This document shows positions 12,793-59,817 of a stretch of DNA of 64,000 bases, in pieces. Numbering within the stretch: the first letter of the stretch is position 1; each line of letters begins with the position of its first letter. The notes under the pieces are model-generated. The model was not told the DNA's origin and searched no databases. It saw only the letters and a program-made list of their open reading frames with translations. Made by a program: the position numbers and the translations under genes. This DNA is from Norana najaformis (Eukaryota; Annelida; Clitellata; Crassiclitellata; Hormogastridae), in contig OZ029913.1 in assembly GCA_964023275.1 (NCBI GenBank), positions 55,883,976 to 55,947,975 of the forward strand, in the 5' to 3' direction.

Positions 12793-13584
12793 ACAGTCAT
12801 AGGATGTTTGCATAAAAATATGCAAGTGATCCAAACCATGCTTAAGAAGGTCAACAGTAGCATGCAGAGGATGACCAAATGAAGATTGCTGGAGCCTGCA
12901 AGATCACCCCTCCACTAAAGGTCTGGTGGCTAATTTATCGCTTGGTTGGATGTCATACACGGATGCTTCTACAGAGGGTGAAATACATGCAGACAAAAGC
13001 GGCACAACCGCAGCAAACATCCTTGTCTGGGACGCCCTCCCACCTGTTTATCATAGGAACGTGTAAGTGGTGGATCTGGCATTGGTATGCTAAGCGGCAT
13101 TAATATAATGCAAATTCATGAAACCACTTCTTTTGCTTAAGCCAGTGAAGTGGGTAGCTTTGTATTTTTAGCTCAAACATGTACAACAACTGAACTCCAT
13201 GAACAAATACAATCTCAATCTGTTTAACATAGCAGATGCAATGATAAACTATGACAACCAAATCTGTATATTATAAATCGTTTCAGCCAACGAGAAGGTG
13301 CAAAGAACTGACAAACAATTATATAAATCTGTTAACTGCCAAAATAAGACAAGAATGAGTAGTTGTGTCAAAATATTTGTTCCTACAGCCGTCTAAAAAT
13401 TTACAAGAACTATTACAATAATAATAATAATAATACAATAACTGGTAAGCGGAAAAAACTGCCATTAAAAGCACAAGACAAAAGTGAAATACTGCTAAGA
13501 AACTATTAACTGAAACACTGACATGAAAACCAACGATACAGAGACAAAAGACAGAAAATTGGAAAGGTGACCTGGGTAATAATA

Positions 13585-13590
13585 TTTATT
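13585..13590 (-). terminator. Candidate CIT polyadenylation signal
   Basis: The minus strand reads AATAAA about 775 nt past the CIT stop; no nearer AATAAA was noticed. Position alone supports it. Confidence 0.25.
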
Positions 13591-14364
13591 ATAAACCATT
13601 CTATGCTGTAGTGCTGGGGAGTGGCTGAGGAACTGAAACATCACAGCAGAACTATATTACTCTTCTTTATGGGTTGCATAGACTGACAGTGAATTGCAAA
13701 TTTCACAACATGCACCTGAATTCAAAACCAAGATGAAGAAATAAACAGCTGACATATTACCCAGCATCCCTTTTGCCAACATCAGCTAAGGCCTATTGTT
13801 ACTCAGTCACTCTGAGCAAAATTTCAACAGCAAATGCTGTCCTAAATGTAAACAAACAAGTCTGACGAATGTCCAGTCCCTGTAATATTAATGATGCTAA
13901 TGAATGAGGCTTTATCTTATCAAATATTTACATCAACTACTTAGCCTGCATTAGAAAAATTTATAGATATTACGTTTTTGACGAACTATTAACAGGAAAC
14001 AGCATACGAGTCTGAAGACAAATGTAGTTTCAGGACCAGGCTCGGTACAAGCACCTTTTAGTAACGTTTGAAACCTCTTTTGCTTTGAAGACACCTTGGA
14101 GAGGTGCTATATAAATTAACTGAGCGAGCAAATGACCACAGAGAAAGTTAGAAGAGACATGCATCATAAAAAGAATGGATGAACTGACACACGGACGAAT
14201 TTACTGTCATTTGCTTAATCAAATCATAGTGTATGGGGTTTTGTTAAAAGATGTCATGCATATACAAACACTGAAAATCCAGTAGTCCCACAATTTTCAT
14301 AAAATAAGATAATCAGAAAATAAGACATCAAAATATCCATGCTTAGATTTCAACTGCCCTAGCT

Positions 14365-49783
<35,419 letters not shown>

Positions 49784-50049
49784 GACAACCAACGAACACC
49801 CTGAACAATAATATGCAGGCAGGTTATGTAATGACCTGTTTCAGTTTGGGAAACAGAGGTTGCAATGGGTATGAAGTGTAAGCAGAAATGTTTTGCTCAT
49901 AAGAGAGTTCAAACACTGAACCTCTAGCTCAGATGTCCAGCACATCTACTATTTAACAACAGACATTACACATTAGTAGTATTAATAGTATAAAAAGAGT
50001 CTATAAACACTATTATTAATAACAATTCAATAATTAATCATAATAAAAG

Positions 50050-50122
50050 TTAATAATCATTATTATTATTACAATTGTTACTATTATTATTATTAATATT
50101 ACTATTATTATTATTATTAGCA
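50050..50122. repeat. (ATT)n repeat
   Basis: ATTATTATTATT with scattered substitutions. Confidence 0.85.
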
Positions 50123-51264
50123 GAAAGTGAGGCATTCCTAAGGTGGGACATGAGAAGGGGAAGGATTATTCCCAACGCACAGAATATATCAATGCCAGTT
50201 GATGCTTTCATCTTTGTAAGTAGTAACCTCACAGTACATCTCAACATCTTAACTTTTGAAGGCACCAAAAATGGCACTGGATTCAAATGCATTAAACAAG
50301 TTTACTTCCTGAGCTGCTTTAGATGTCGTTAAGTTCTTATGGTGTCATCAATATAATCTGATCAGGGCTTCAGTCCACTCATTAGAATATGACCTGGACT
50401 TCAAAATAGTTGTATAAATTAACTGTAACCAAAGAAGTGTTTACTTCCGGAGTTTTATCACATTACTAAGATTTACAAAAGTAATGTAAAAGAATCAGTA
50501 CATCGTAGTGATATTTGAAGGACAAGCAACAAGTAAATATGCACGGCATTACATAACATATATAAGACGGCAAACAGAATTTATAAGTTGAATAGTTGAC
50601 AAGAATGAAATACAATGTTACATAAGAGCCATTTACATTCAGCACTAGAATAAGGTAAAACTTCTCTCCGTTCAACTGCTATATCTCAATATAATTACTT
50701 TTACACATTAGTGTCTTACTTTTCACTCAAGTTGCGCTAATCCTAACGGATTCATAGGTGGCAGATTCAACATTAACAGGTAAGGCCCAGCAACTCAAAG
50801 CTCAGTCCTTTGTCCCATCTGACAAACTGTTACAAACAAAATCGTCTTATTTGGAATAAAATTTATGGTTTGTACAGACAAAATCTCGGCTGACAGAAGT
50901 AATAAATTAGATTATATTTTAAAACAGAAATCAACAACTTTAGTTATACGAATTTAAACAAAGCGCCAACAAAGGATTGGGCGAAATGGAAGTATTCGTT
51001 AAAAGTGTGACTGGTATCATAACCAGCATGTATATAAGTTTTTTTTTTTTTTATAAAATCACATGATTCATTCACTATTACAAACAAAAATAATTATAAA
51101 AATATATAATGAAACTATTTTGTAAATGTTATAACATAGCTTGTCATTATGATGTGTGTTTTTTCCGCTTTTTCCCGTAGACGAATAAGAATTAAGGTAA
51201 ACGCTAAGCGATTCTAACACGGGGCCTCCTATGGCATTAATGTAGGTCATAGTGTAATTTTTTC

Positions 51265-51600
51265 AATAATTACCGTATGGCCTCGAAGCTGTTCATATTG
51301 CAATGAATTTATCTAGTTTGATCCTTCGCCACTGCCGCCCGTTTGAATGGGTGCCACGCCATTTAAGGTCCATGTGTACGGACCGTGCTAGCCATGGAGA
51401 TTGAAGTTTCTAAAAGAGAGCCACGATCAGTATGCGAACCGACATCCTTACGCATACAGGCGTCTTGACGCCTTTAACCAATGTAGCCAAACGGGACTAG
51501 TAGCAGTAGTGAAGGTTATCACCCGATAAATTCAGTGAAAAATGAGCAGGGTCGACGACATACGGTCTATGTAGAAAACATGTACATTTACATTTAATCT
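51265..51600. mobile_element. Two family B repeats in inverted orientation
   Basis: 51270-51470 reads in the plus sense (ACCGTATGGCCTCGAAGCTG ... GGACCGTGCTAGCC). 51495-51600 holds a second copy in the minus sense (its complement gives GACCGTATGTCGTCGACCCT ... CACTGAATTTATCGGGTG). Together they could form a hairpin about 330 bp long. Confidence 0.65.
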
Positions 51601-51999
51601 AGCGCCGGTGATAAGCTGGTCCCTCGGACGCAGATTTTGTTGGCACTGCGATATTTCGAAGGTTTACAGTACATTACGTAAGTCACCCATTTTCTAAGTG
51701 CCACACAAGAGCTTCGTCAGAGAGAGCCGATAATTTATCAGCGCATAATCAAATCAATTTAATAAGTTAATAGCCCTGTTGTTGGGCTAATTTTTGTGCC
51801 AGATTGATATTAGGAGAGAGCAAGTTATAAGCAAAAATACGAACAAACATTAGTAATTTCAGTTATTACCAACAGAATACATTACTATTTCTTTTTAAAA
51901 GCCAAAATTTATTTTGAGTATTAAGAATAAAATCCCTTAGCAAAACTGCATTTCAATACAAATACTTTTCGCTAGTCGAATATTCTGCAGTACTAAAGC

Positions 52000-52012
52000 C
52001 ACGTGACGTTTT
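52000..52012. promoter_or_regulatory. E-box/CRE-like element between CIT and ANKLE1
   Basis: CACGTGACGTT combines a palindromic E-box and a TGACGT CRE half-site. It lies about 40 bp before the proposed ANKLE1 leader donor, in one of the few CpG-containing stretches between the genes. Confidence 0.35.
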
Positions 52013-52020
52013 CGCCCGTG

Positions 52021-52050
52021 AAGAAAATGGTGGATTTAGCGTAAAACAAG
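52021..52050 (+). other. Candidate ANKLE1 5' leader exon end with a 5-codon uORF
   Basis: AAAATGGTGGATTTAGCGTAA holds ATG-GTG-GAT-TTA-GCG-TAA, followed by AAACAAG|GTGCGC, a plausible donor that could join to the acceptor at 52565. No transcript evidence. Confidence 0.3.
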
Positions 52051-52581
52051 GTGCGCTTTATTTAAATTTAGGGATGAAATCGCTTCGACATAATTATATA
52101 GGTTGACTATTAGTTAAGTTTTACTTTTTCTGATATGTTCAGTCCTCTCAGTCTTGCGCTGGTTTGCACTACCCAGTAGTGTTTGTTATTTGTTTGTTTT
52201 ATTATTTTATGCGCCCGCATTTTCATTAGATACCGGCTTGTACGGGTGTGATACTTGGTCGTTTACGTTGTAAACTCGTGTTCATTGAAGGCATAATTTC
52301 CCAAAAACAAATGTTATATTTGTATGATTTGGAGCCTTGTGAACAAATGTGTTGAAATGTGGTATGAACAAACAAAATTAGCTTTTTTGTCTCTGGTCTG
52401 AAAGTGTTTTTGTCGAGTATCTACCTTGTTGAACCCATCGAGTATCAATTTTGATGTTCCTGTTAGTTTTTCTGAAGTATTAATATGCAGTTGTCCTCGT
52501 TTTTTGTTATGGCAGTTCATATAGACCTGCTGGATTGACATCAGGTACACAGTTCTGCTTTGCAGTATTGAGAATGTGGAG

Positions 52582-52646
52582 ATGTTTGCAAAGCAGTATT
52601 ACCTGGCTACAGTTTTGTGTCATGCCATACAAGAGAAAAATCAGAG
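52582..52646 (+). CDS. ANKLE1: ANKLE1 coding exon A (residues 1-21)
   Basis: MFAKQYYLATVLCHAIQEKN Q, the first ankyrin helix. The exon itself starts at 52566 after the strong acceptor TTCTGCTTTGCAG. Donor CAGAG|GTCAGT. Confidence 0.8.
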
Positions 52647-55600
52647 GTCAGTCAAAAAATCAAATTTCCGATTATTTTTTTCTTTTTTCAGTATTTGTCA
52701 GGTGTGATGACATTTACATTTGGACTGTGCCTGAGAATCCCTCAGATAGTTAATTTATGAGAAAAGCTCTTAGAAGGAAAGTAGGCGTAATATAGGTCAA
52801 AATGAGTGCTTTGCATATTTATATTTCTTGTTGTGTTAGCTATCAAACTGTAAGTTCTTATGTAGAGTTTTTGCTATCTGTATATTTTTATTTTTTTTAC
52901 AATGCCCTGCAATAAAACTTAATTGAACATGTCCCCTTAGCGCCTCAGTGTGAAGTTGTGTGCAGATTTTTATGCAAATGGCCAAGTCTGGTAAGTAGTC
53001 ATCTTAACCAGGTTTTTAATAATATTTCATTGATGGCAGTCTAACAGGCTTATGAATGCACTCCAATTTACTGTACTCATAAATATGCAAGACCCCTAGG
53101 TACAGAAACTTATGTTGAGTCACAGCTTTGGTAAACGTTAAGTTACGATTTCTTAAAAGTAGCCATGAAGAGCCCTGTATCTGTAAAAAATTGCAACTGT
53201 ATATGAACAAGTCATATAAAAGCCTCACATTTTTAATCGCCCAAATTGTATAATAATTGCTACGGTATCTGCTTTCTAGAGGAATGATGGAACTTTTGCA
53301 AATGGGTGCTGATCCTAATTACATCTTTGAAGATGACTCGTCAGCCATCCATGTCGCATCTGGTGGTGATACAGATGATCATACCTTTGTTGGTCTCCTG
53401 CTGGAGCACAGTGGTAACCCAAATCTAAGGCAAGAGTGAAAATGACTGTGTATGGTTTTTGTTTCTTTATAATTACAACACGAAATCACTTTATGATTTG
53501 TGCCACTGATGTTTGTTGCACTGCACTCTAGTGTATTGTTGGTAGCCATAGATCACAATATATTTGAGTACTAGACCATTATTTCTGTGTGACTTTGCGT
53601 GCATTAAAAATTTTCGTAATAATAATAATGGGTTCAAGTTTTTCAGACTTGGTCAAAGTCTGAAACACCCATATTGTGGTTTTTCAGACTTCAACCATAA
53701 AATGAGACAAGTTAATTTTTTTATGTCTTGGTTTATTAAGAGCTGTACATTGTTAAATTTTACCTAGACTTGCCAAAGTACACTGAAATGATGGTAATAG
53801 CTCCCATATATCTTACCAATTACTATCTGTCAGTTGTCACATAGCATGATACGTGTGGCTTATTTTTCTATTATAAGGTACTTTTAATAATGGGTGCTAT
53901 GTAAATGTCTGCTAATGAGTAACATTTATTTTACTCTTTAATTGTGTGTCTTCTGATGACAGAAATGCTGGTGGCCTAACACCAGTCCATGCTGCTGCTG
54001 CATGTGGTCACTGTAACATTCTCCAGCAACTTCTCGTGGGTGGTGGTGACCCATACAAGAAAGACAATAACGGAAAGGATGCGTTTGCTTGGGCCAAACC
54101 AACAGCTAAGAATATCTTATGTGTGCATTTAAGTAAGTTTTGTCAACTCATCTTGATTAGTTTTGCTACTAGATGGCTGGACAACAGCTTTGAGTTTTGG
54201 AGTTCACTGGCAGCTTTTGGTTGCTATGCAAGTTACATTACAAAATAAATAAAATTTGATGGAACCTTTTCCCTTGCAGTTGTTCAGAGATGCACATAGG
54301 TTATTAGTTTAGAGCAAAATATAAGCTCAACTGGAGAGTTGCGTACATGAGGTGGTAGAGAATTTCAGGTGGCGGATCCAGCTACTGTGATTTATCTCTC
54401 ACCAAGAACAAGACATGTTGAAGGCATGACATAGTTGCCAAAGATGCTCATTGAAAAGAAGGCAACTTTTTATGAAACAAATTACAAGCAATGAAGCTCT
54501 GTACGTTGGCACTTGCATAGCTTGTTTATGAGTATAGAATGAAAAGTAGCTTTGATGTGGTCTTGATAAGAGATTCAAAGATATAGGGTTGCAGATATAG
54601 GGTCGTTAGTTGGAGCAGTGTATGCATGCATTGTATGAGCAGGTGTATGTTCCTAGGAGCAGTGAGGAATAAATAATTGCAGTAGGTCTGCTCAGAACAA
54701 GACCATGTAATAACGTTACTTAGTAGGGTGAAGGTGTTGGAGCCTTCAGTGATGAAGCATGCACGTTTGAGAGGTCAGTTATTTGGGGTTCTGTAGCATC
54801 ATTTCCCTTGCCCTGCATGGAGTGAATGCTGCTCTTGGCAGCAGGGCTTTTATTTTTTGTTGACATAGGCTCTGGGTACACATCCTGTTGCGGAGTCCCT
54901 AGTATCTTTCCTTTCTTGACACAAAAGGTTTTTATTTCAGCGTGCTTGTCTTTGACTTAACCTTGGAATTGACTGGATTACAAATCTGATTTGGAGTAAC
55001 TTATTAGATTAGATAAGGTTCAGTCCAAAATCAGAACTCTTCTTTCCCAGGTTGCGTATTTGCCATAGCCAAAATGTTGGTGTCTCTGATGTGCTGGAGT
55101 TTGATGGATCTCTTCCTGATGCACTGTAATTGCTGACCATGATTTTATTCTGAAGATTGGTGTCTCACATGTTAAGATAACAATGAGCTACAAGTCTCAA
55201 ATTAGATTAGATTGTACAAGTCCATGTTAGCAACATCTTTAATTTATTTGTTGAAAATATTACTCAAATCTTAAAGCATACTGTACATTGAGGTATTTAG
55301 CATTTGTTATTGTAAAATATTTATATTTTAATTATTTTCTTTTTAAATTTCTTTATGTAATTTCATAAGTGTATGTAAAAAATTTGAATTGGCATATTAA
55401 ACCCATTCTCCTCGTTATTTGATAAATGTCTTGTACTGTATTTACTTTCCTATTGAATTGCAGTGGAGAAGGAAAGAGAAAGAAAGGCAAAGAAGGAAGT
55501 TTTTTTGTCATTCACTGAAACGCAAAAGAAGAGATGTGTGGAAATCCAGTTGCCTATTGCCATTACTGATTTAGACAGTAATGAAGCAGAAATGGAAAAG

Positions 55601-58600
55601 GAATCTTTTTTTGCAAGTTATGAGAAAGCAGCAACAGAAGAGATGGAAAAGCCATCTCCTTTTTCCTCTTACACCACAGTTACGGTTAGTTGAAATAATA
55701 AATAAAAAATAATTAAAGAATGTAGTGTTGTGACACAACATTCTTTTGGCTTTTTTGACTGAGGATTTAAGATTCACCTCAATTTAGAATCATTTTACAG
55801 TGATAATTGTAACAGACTTAACTTTGTAAACAAAAGCCGAGAGGAACTACGAATTTTGAATAAATGTTTCAGCATGAAATGAATGCTACTTTGTGAGCAT
55901 GTCCAGTTCCTCAATAAATTGTGCTGAATGTTGTTTCAAAACAGCAACTGAGCGATTTCTCATGTTTCAACTCGAAGATAATCCAAACTGACTTCGGTGG
56001 TCATTCACTAATCGAGACGCACCTCTCACCCACTGATCTTTCTTCATCTGATCTTTTTTCTGACTGTTTGGATACTTTTGATTGGAGAACTGTCAGCCAA
56101 GGGAGTCTTCAGTCATCAGTCAATGACATTACCTCAGAACCAGTTCGTGTACCTCCGGATATAGCTTCCCTTACAAATGGGGAGCTGCGTGTGAAGCTGA
56201 TGGAATTTGGAGATAGCCCGGGGCCAATCATACACTCAACAAGAAGGACCCACGAACTGCGACTGGCTTCGTACCTTCACGGCTGTCCCTCAGCCAGCAC
56301 TGGGCAGTCATCATCAGGTAAGAAACTGTACTGAGCAATGCTCAAGACTTCCAGCGGATTTATCAGAATTCTCCCAAACCTGGTTCATGAACTTTAGGAA
56401 AGAATAAACTATAGATGAGACAGAGTGCTGTTGAGTAACAGGTTTGACTGTGTAACGACCCTGGGCAAATTGTTTGCACACACGTGCCTCTGTCACCAAG
56501 CAGTATAATTTGGCACTGGCATAAGCTGGGAAGTAAACGACAAGTACTGGCTTGGGATTTGTCCATTGCTGGCTTAAGGGCCTAAGAAAAGGAAATGAGT
56601 GCCTCCCATATGTTCCTTGTGGGACACAGGAGCTTTACTTTACTTATTGTTGAATAAGCTTTTGGCCAAAGTTTTGTTTTGAAACCTGTTGTTTACCATA
56701 GACCCCTGAACTGCGACAGTTCTGTGACCCATCGTACAAACTCATCTACGCTCCACTGCTTGCACTTTCTGCATTGCCCTTTAACTCAAAACTGAAAACA
56801 TTCCTCTTTCACAGATCCTATCCTGATTCTCCTTCTTCCTCTTATCTGTTTTTCCTTTTCCAACTCCAATCCCAAACATCACCCACCATAGCTGCCACGA
56901 TGTCTCTGACTTTTGGATCTTGACCTGGAACCGAACCATTTTTGCCTATCCATTTTTATTTTGACTGAGCGCCTGTGAATTAGCTGGTCCCCGTGACATG
57001 GTTTTCATTGGGCGCTGTAGAAATCTCGGGATTACATGTTGTGTTATGGTGTATTCATAGCAACCTAAAATAATTTGTTACCCATTTCTGATGCTGTTAA
57101 ATTTATTTAAAAGGCAGTTAATTTACAGCAATAAAATTAAATTCACTGTACAACTACCCTCCATGTGTCAGATGTGACTGACAGGGGGTAGATCTGAAAC
57201 TTATACAGCAATTTCAGTGGTCTGGAGCTGACCTCAAAAATAAATTTTTAATGTTGGACTGCTTTTTTCTGTCTGTTGCAGAATTTTTGGCAGAAATTGG
57301 TCAGATACTGAGCAGCAGAGCGGATGAATCGATGCTGAACGTTCTTGAGGAGGACATGGTGGTGGATTTTGTGAATCCGCTGCCAGGGAAGAACTGGAGG
57401 GAGGGTATTCAGAAAGCCTACTTCAACTACCTTCTGCTTGATCCAAGAGTCACACAGAATTTACCTGTTCGGGCTAGATACATGGGTGGGTGTTTCCGGA
57501 GTTGTCATTTTTAAGCCAATGGAATAGCCAATGGAGTTGTAACTGTTATCAGAAAAGCTATCACTAGAACCCAACATTATTCAATTGTTTGCAAATGCCA
57601 TGCATTTTATCAGGATTTACATTTATAATTTTAACTGATGTGGTAGAAGGTGGCCAAAACAGATTTCTCGTAAACTTAGCTAATCGTTGCTGTTGGTGTA
57701 TGCCAGCTTTCGATCTGCTTATCAATACTACTCACTGTTTGCAATAACTAAATATTTGCTGTTATATTTCTTTGTCATGTTCAAGAAAAATATAACAACT
57801 CAAACAAGAGCATAGTTTAATTGAGCAAAGCTTTTACTTTTTCTGTGCAAGTCTTGCAGCACTAAAAATTTAGCAGATGAGTGAAATTGGAGCAGCAGAA
57901 AGCGAGCATGTTATAGTGCTATTCTAAATGCTTGACAGAGGTTTAGGTATGGAGTTGGAACAGTAGTTAATGACATATTTACTTATTTACATACCCTGTG
58001 AACATTTACCTATATAGGTAACTTGGTTATCCATTATAGCCAAAGAGGATGCATTTCGAGTTTTCTTACAATCTGTCTTCTACATTGGAAAAGGTCGACA
58101 CTCTCGCCCCTATGAACATTTCAAAGAAGCTCTAGCATTCCGTCATGGCATGGAAAACAGCCAGGTTTAGCAATAGTTTTTAAATGTTAAGGATAGGTTG
58201 AAATAAGTTTTTACTGTAGCAGTTGTAATATTCAAGTTAGCATTAAACATTAACATGGCCTTATTGGACCTAATTCACAGTTTACGCTACCAATTATTAG
58301 TCTTTCGTAATATTTTGTTTGATCTTCACATGGCTATTTTATTAAAGTTCTACAAATCTGTTGGGTGAACATGATGTTAAACTGTTTTGCTTATGGCACT
58401 TTCAACGATAGTTGTTTTATTGATACACAGTCTGTGCCATTGTTTTGTTGTCATTATCTTCTCACGATGGGAGTGAATAAGGTTTAGTACTAGAATTTCA
58501 GAATTTGGATCTACTTTCATTTGTCAAATTTATTTGTTTTGGCATTTTGATTCATAAGTGATTATAGAAATTACAGATTTGCACCCTTGGACATTTCGCA

Positions 58601-59671
58601 GTTATGTAATTTTATGTTCATTTTCTAGTTAGACATTTGAATTGAGGTGTCAAACTGTCCTAAAGATCAAATAAGCTGAAATCTGGTTCGTAATCGTAAT
58701 CAAAAACTTATAAAGCGCCACTTCAAGATAAAACTCATCAGAGGCGCTCCCGGCCCAATTTCCCATGACTAATGGGGAATAACACGGTCACGGTTGCAGC
58801 TATAAGCTGTATTGAAGATTTTCTGTACAATTTTTGCAGATGCCCCCAAACAAGAAATTGAGGCAAATCTTGGATATATGGAGCAGTAGCAGAGGAGTGG
58901 TTTCGTTACACATTTTTCAAAACACTATAGCCGTGGAAGCCTACACTCGAGAGGCTTGTATGATTGATGCTTTGGGTAAGATTCTTTTTGTAGGAAATCT
59001 GAGAAGTGCAATTACCAGCTGTAAAATAACTTTTTAGCATTTCTAGATTTGAAATTAAAAGTAAAAATTTCTGACAGATTCAGACTTGATCTTAATTACC
59101 ATCTGCTTGTATCTTTATGTTTGTTTAAATGCCGATTATATTTTTTGGTAAGGCAAAATTCAGATTGCGTATGTGTACCAGGTACATGTGCATACATATT
59201 ATGTACTGTGCTTTTGAGGTGAATTCATAAAGTAGTACATGTAGTTGCGTAATATATATATATGTATATATAAATTTATATATGTTTATATGTATTTTTA
59301 TTTGTATGTTTGGAAATTTATATAGCGACTTCTGTTTAGGAACATCTCAAGTTCTCCTTGCTGATCCAAATGATGCTGTTATTTGATAGTGACTAGTTCA
59401 TCTGCAGGTAACCCTGATAGAAATTAATTTGGAGTACAGGTGTCTTCCATTACTTTGAATATTCAGTAAGAGGTACTTAAGAAGATGATGATCTGAACAT
59501 TATGTTGTAGGTCTTGACCGTTTGACAAACCAGTGTCGTGGTCAGTACTATGGTCCCTGTGACTCGTGGAGTGGCAAACAAAAGCGACTTTTGGGAGCCT
59601 GGCTTCTGAAGAGAGCATTCAACATTCTGCTAAGTGAGGGAGAGCGTCAGATAAAGCCCCAAGACATCTGA
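52582..59671 (+). CDS. ANKLE1: ANKLE1: ankyrin-LEM-GIY-YIG endonuclease, complete, 9 coding exons, 536 residues
   Basis: ANKLE1 (C. elegans LEM-3) is a structure-preferring DNA endonuclease; the worm and human proteins are reported to cut chromatin bridges late in division. Domains here: ankyrin repeats about 8-115 (LLQMGADPN, LLLEHSGNPNLR, LTPVHAAAACGHCNILQQLL); charged linker 131-270; LEM domain about 274-317 (LTNGELRVKLMEFGDSPGPI, STRRTHELRL); GIY-YIG nuclease about 370-530 with YFNYLLLDP (375-383), VFYIGKGR (409-416), QILDIW, AVEAYTREACMIDALG and LTNQ. Human ANKLE1 is about 615 residues and ends in the same GERQ...PQDI pattern. The start (ATG 52582) gives an N-terminus that aligns gap-free with human from the LAxxL helix onward. 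All introns are GT..AG and in phase (1611 nt). It runs head to head with CIT. Confidence 0.94.
53280..53435 (+). CDS. ANKLE1: ANKLE1 coding exon B (residues 22-73): ankyrin repeats
   Basis: RGMMELLQMGADPNYIFEDD SSAIHVASGG, then VGLLLEHSGNPNLRQ. Acceptor GCTTTCTAG; donor CAAGA|GTGAAA. Confidence 0.92.
53963..54132 (+). CDS. ANKLE1: ANKLE1 coding exon C (residues 74-130): ankyrin repeats
   Basis: NAGGLTPVHAAAACGHCNIL QQLLVGGGDPYKKDNNGKDA. Acceptor TGATGACAG; donor TTTAA|GTAAGT. Confidence 0.92.
54275..54750 (-). pseudogene. LINE C-terminal relic (family E)
   Basis: Shares GTTTAGAGCAAAATATAAGC, CATGAGGTGGTAGAGAATTT and TGGCGGATCCAGC with the 49195 copy, in the same orientation. In the ANKLE1 exon C-D intron. 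Confidence 0.5.
55464..55684 (+). CDS. ANKLE1: ANKLE1 coding exon D (residues 131-204): charged linker
   Basis: MEKERERKAKKEVFLSFTET...NEAEMEKESFFASYEKAA. Lys/Glu-rich and poorly conserved; the repeated FFASYEKA / PFSSYTTV pattern is curious. Acceptor GAATTGCAG; donor TTACG|GTTAGT. Confidence 0.85.
55945..56317 (+). CDS. ANKLE1: ANKLE1 coding exon E (residues 205-328): LEM domain
   Basis: An acidic Ser-rich stretch, then ASLTNGELRVKLMEFGDSPG PIIHSTRRTHELRLASYL, a canonical LEM fold that binds BAF. Acceptor TTTCAAAACAG; donor TCATCAG|GTAAGA. Confidence 0.9.
56695..57040 (+). mobile_element. LINE family C 3' end in ANKLE1 intron
   Basis: CTGAAAACATTCCTCTTTCA, TTTGGATCTTGACCTGGAAC, TTTTGACTGAGCGCCTGTG and GGGCGCTGTAGAAATCTCGG, including part of the RT C-terminus (KLKTFLFHRSY-like). 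Confidence 0.75.
57282..57485 (+). CDS. ANKLE1: ANKLE1 coding exon F (residues 329-396): nuclease entry
   Basis: EEDMVVDFVNPLPGKNWREG and AYFNYLLLDPRVTQNLPVRA, matching human VVKSSFTYLLLDPRETQDLP. Acceptor GTCTGTTGCAG; donor ATGG|GTGGGT. Confidence 0.95.
58040..58164 (+). CDS. ANKLE1: ANKLE1 coding exon G (residues 397-438): GIY-YIG core
   Basis: AFRVFLQSVFYIGKGRHSRP YEHFKEALAF. Carries the YIG-equivalent YIGKG and the catalytic Arg position. Acceptor CCATTATAG; donor AGCCAG|GTTTAG. Confidence 0.95.
58840..58975 (+). CDS. ANKLE1: ANKLE1 coding exon H (residues 439-483): catalytic glutamate region
   Basis: KLRQILDIWSSSRGVVSLHI FQNTIAVEAYTREACMIDAL, nearly superimposable on human VRQILDIWASGCGVVSLHCF. 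Acceptor TTTTTGCAG; donor TTTGG|GTAAGA. Confidence 0.96.
59511..59671 (+). CDS. ANKLE1: ANKLE1 terminal exon I (residues 484-536)
   Basis: LDRLTNQCRGQYYGPCDSWS, then AFNILLSEGERQIKPQDI and TGA. Acceptor TTATGTTGTAG. Confidence 0.95.
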
Positions 59672-59811
59672 GAGATCGTTTCCTCAGATTGTTTAAAGAT
59701 TACAGTTTGCAGCTGACATCCATTATGATACATCTGCAAGTCTGTTAGTCAATCAAGATTCAATATGTGAAGAGAACAGGTGTACTTTTTGGAGGTTCTC
59801 AAAAGGTGCTA

Positions 59812-59817
59812 AATAAA
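59812..59817 (+). terminator. Candidate ANKLE1 polyadenylation signal
   Basis: AATAAA lies 141 nt after the stop, inside a dispersed tail motif (AAAGGTGCTAAATAAATG). Position and sequence only. Confidence 0.35.

Larger units (their letters stand above)
10984..14364. other. Intergenic region between Mondo and CIT
   Basis: Holds the Mondo promoter side (to about 11.5 kb), a stretch of higher GC at 11.8-12.1 kb with no recognisable product, a sequence ending CTTCTGGATCCGCCACTG at 12498 that resembles a DNA-transposon end, (CA)/(TA) tracts and the CIT 3' UTR. Confidence 0.5.
49801..52565. other. Divergent intergenic region between CIT and ANKLE1
   Basis: Contains an ATT repeat, an inverted pair of family B repeats and the E-box/CRE element near 52.0 kb. 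An upstream noncoding CIT exon is expected but could not be located. Confidence 0.5.

Noticed and set aside
50050..50332. Asn- or Leu-run frames on both strands
   Set aside because: Produced by the (ATT)n repeat.
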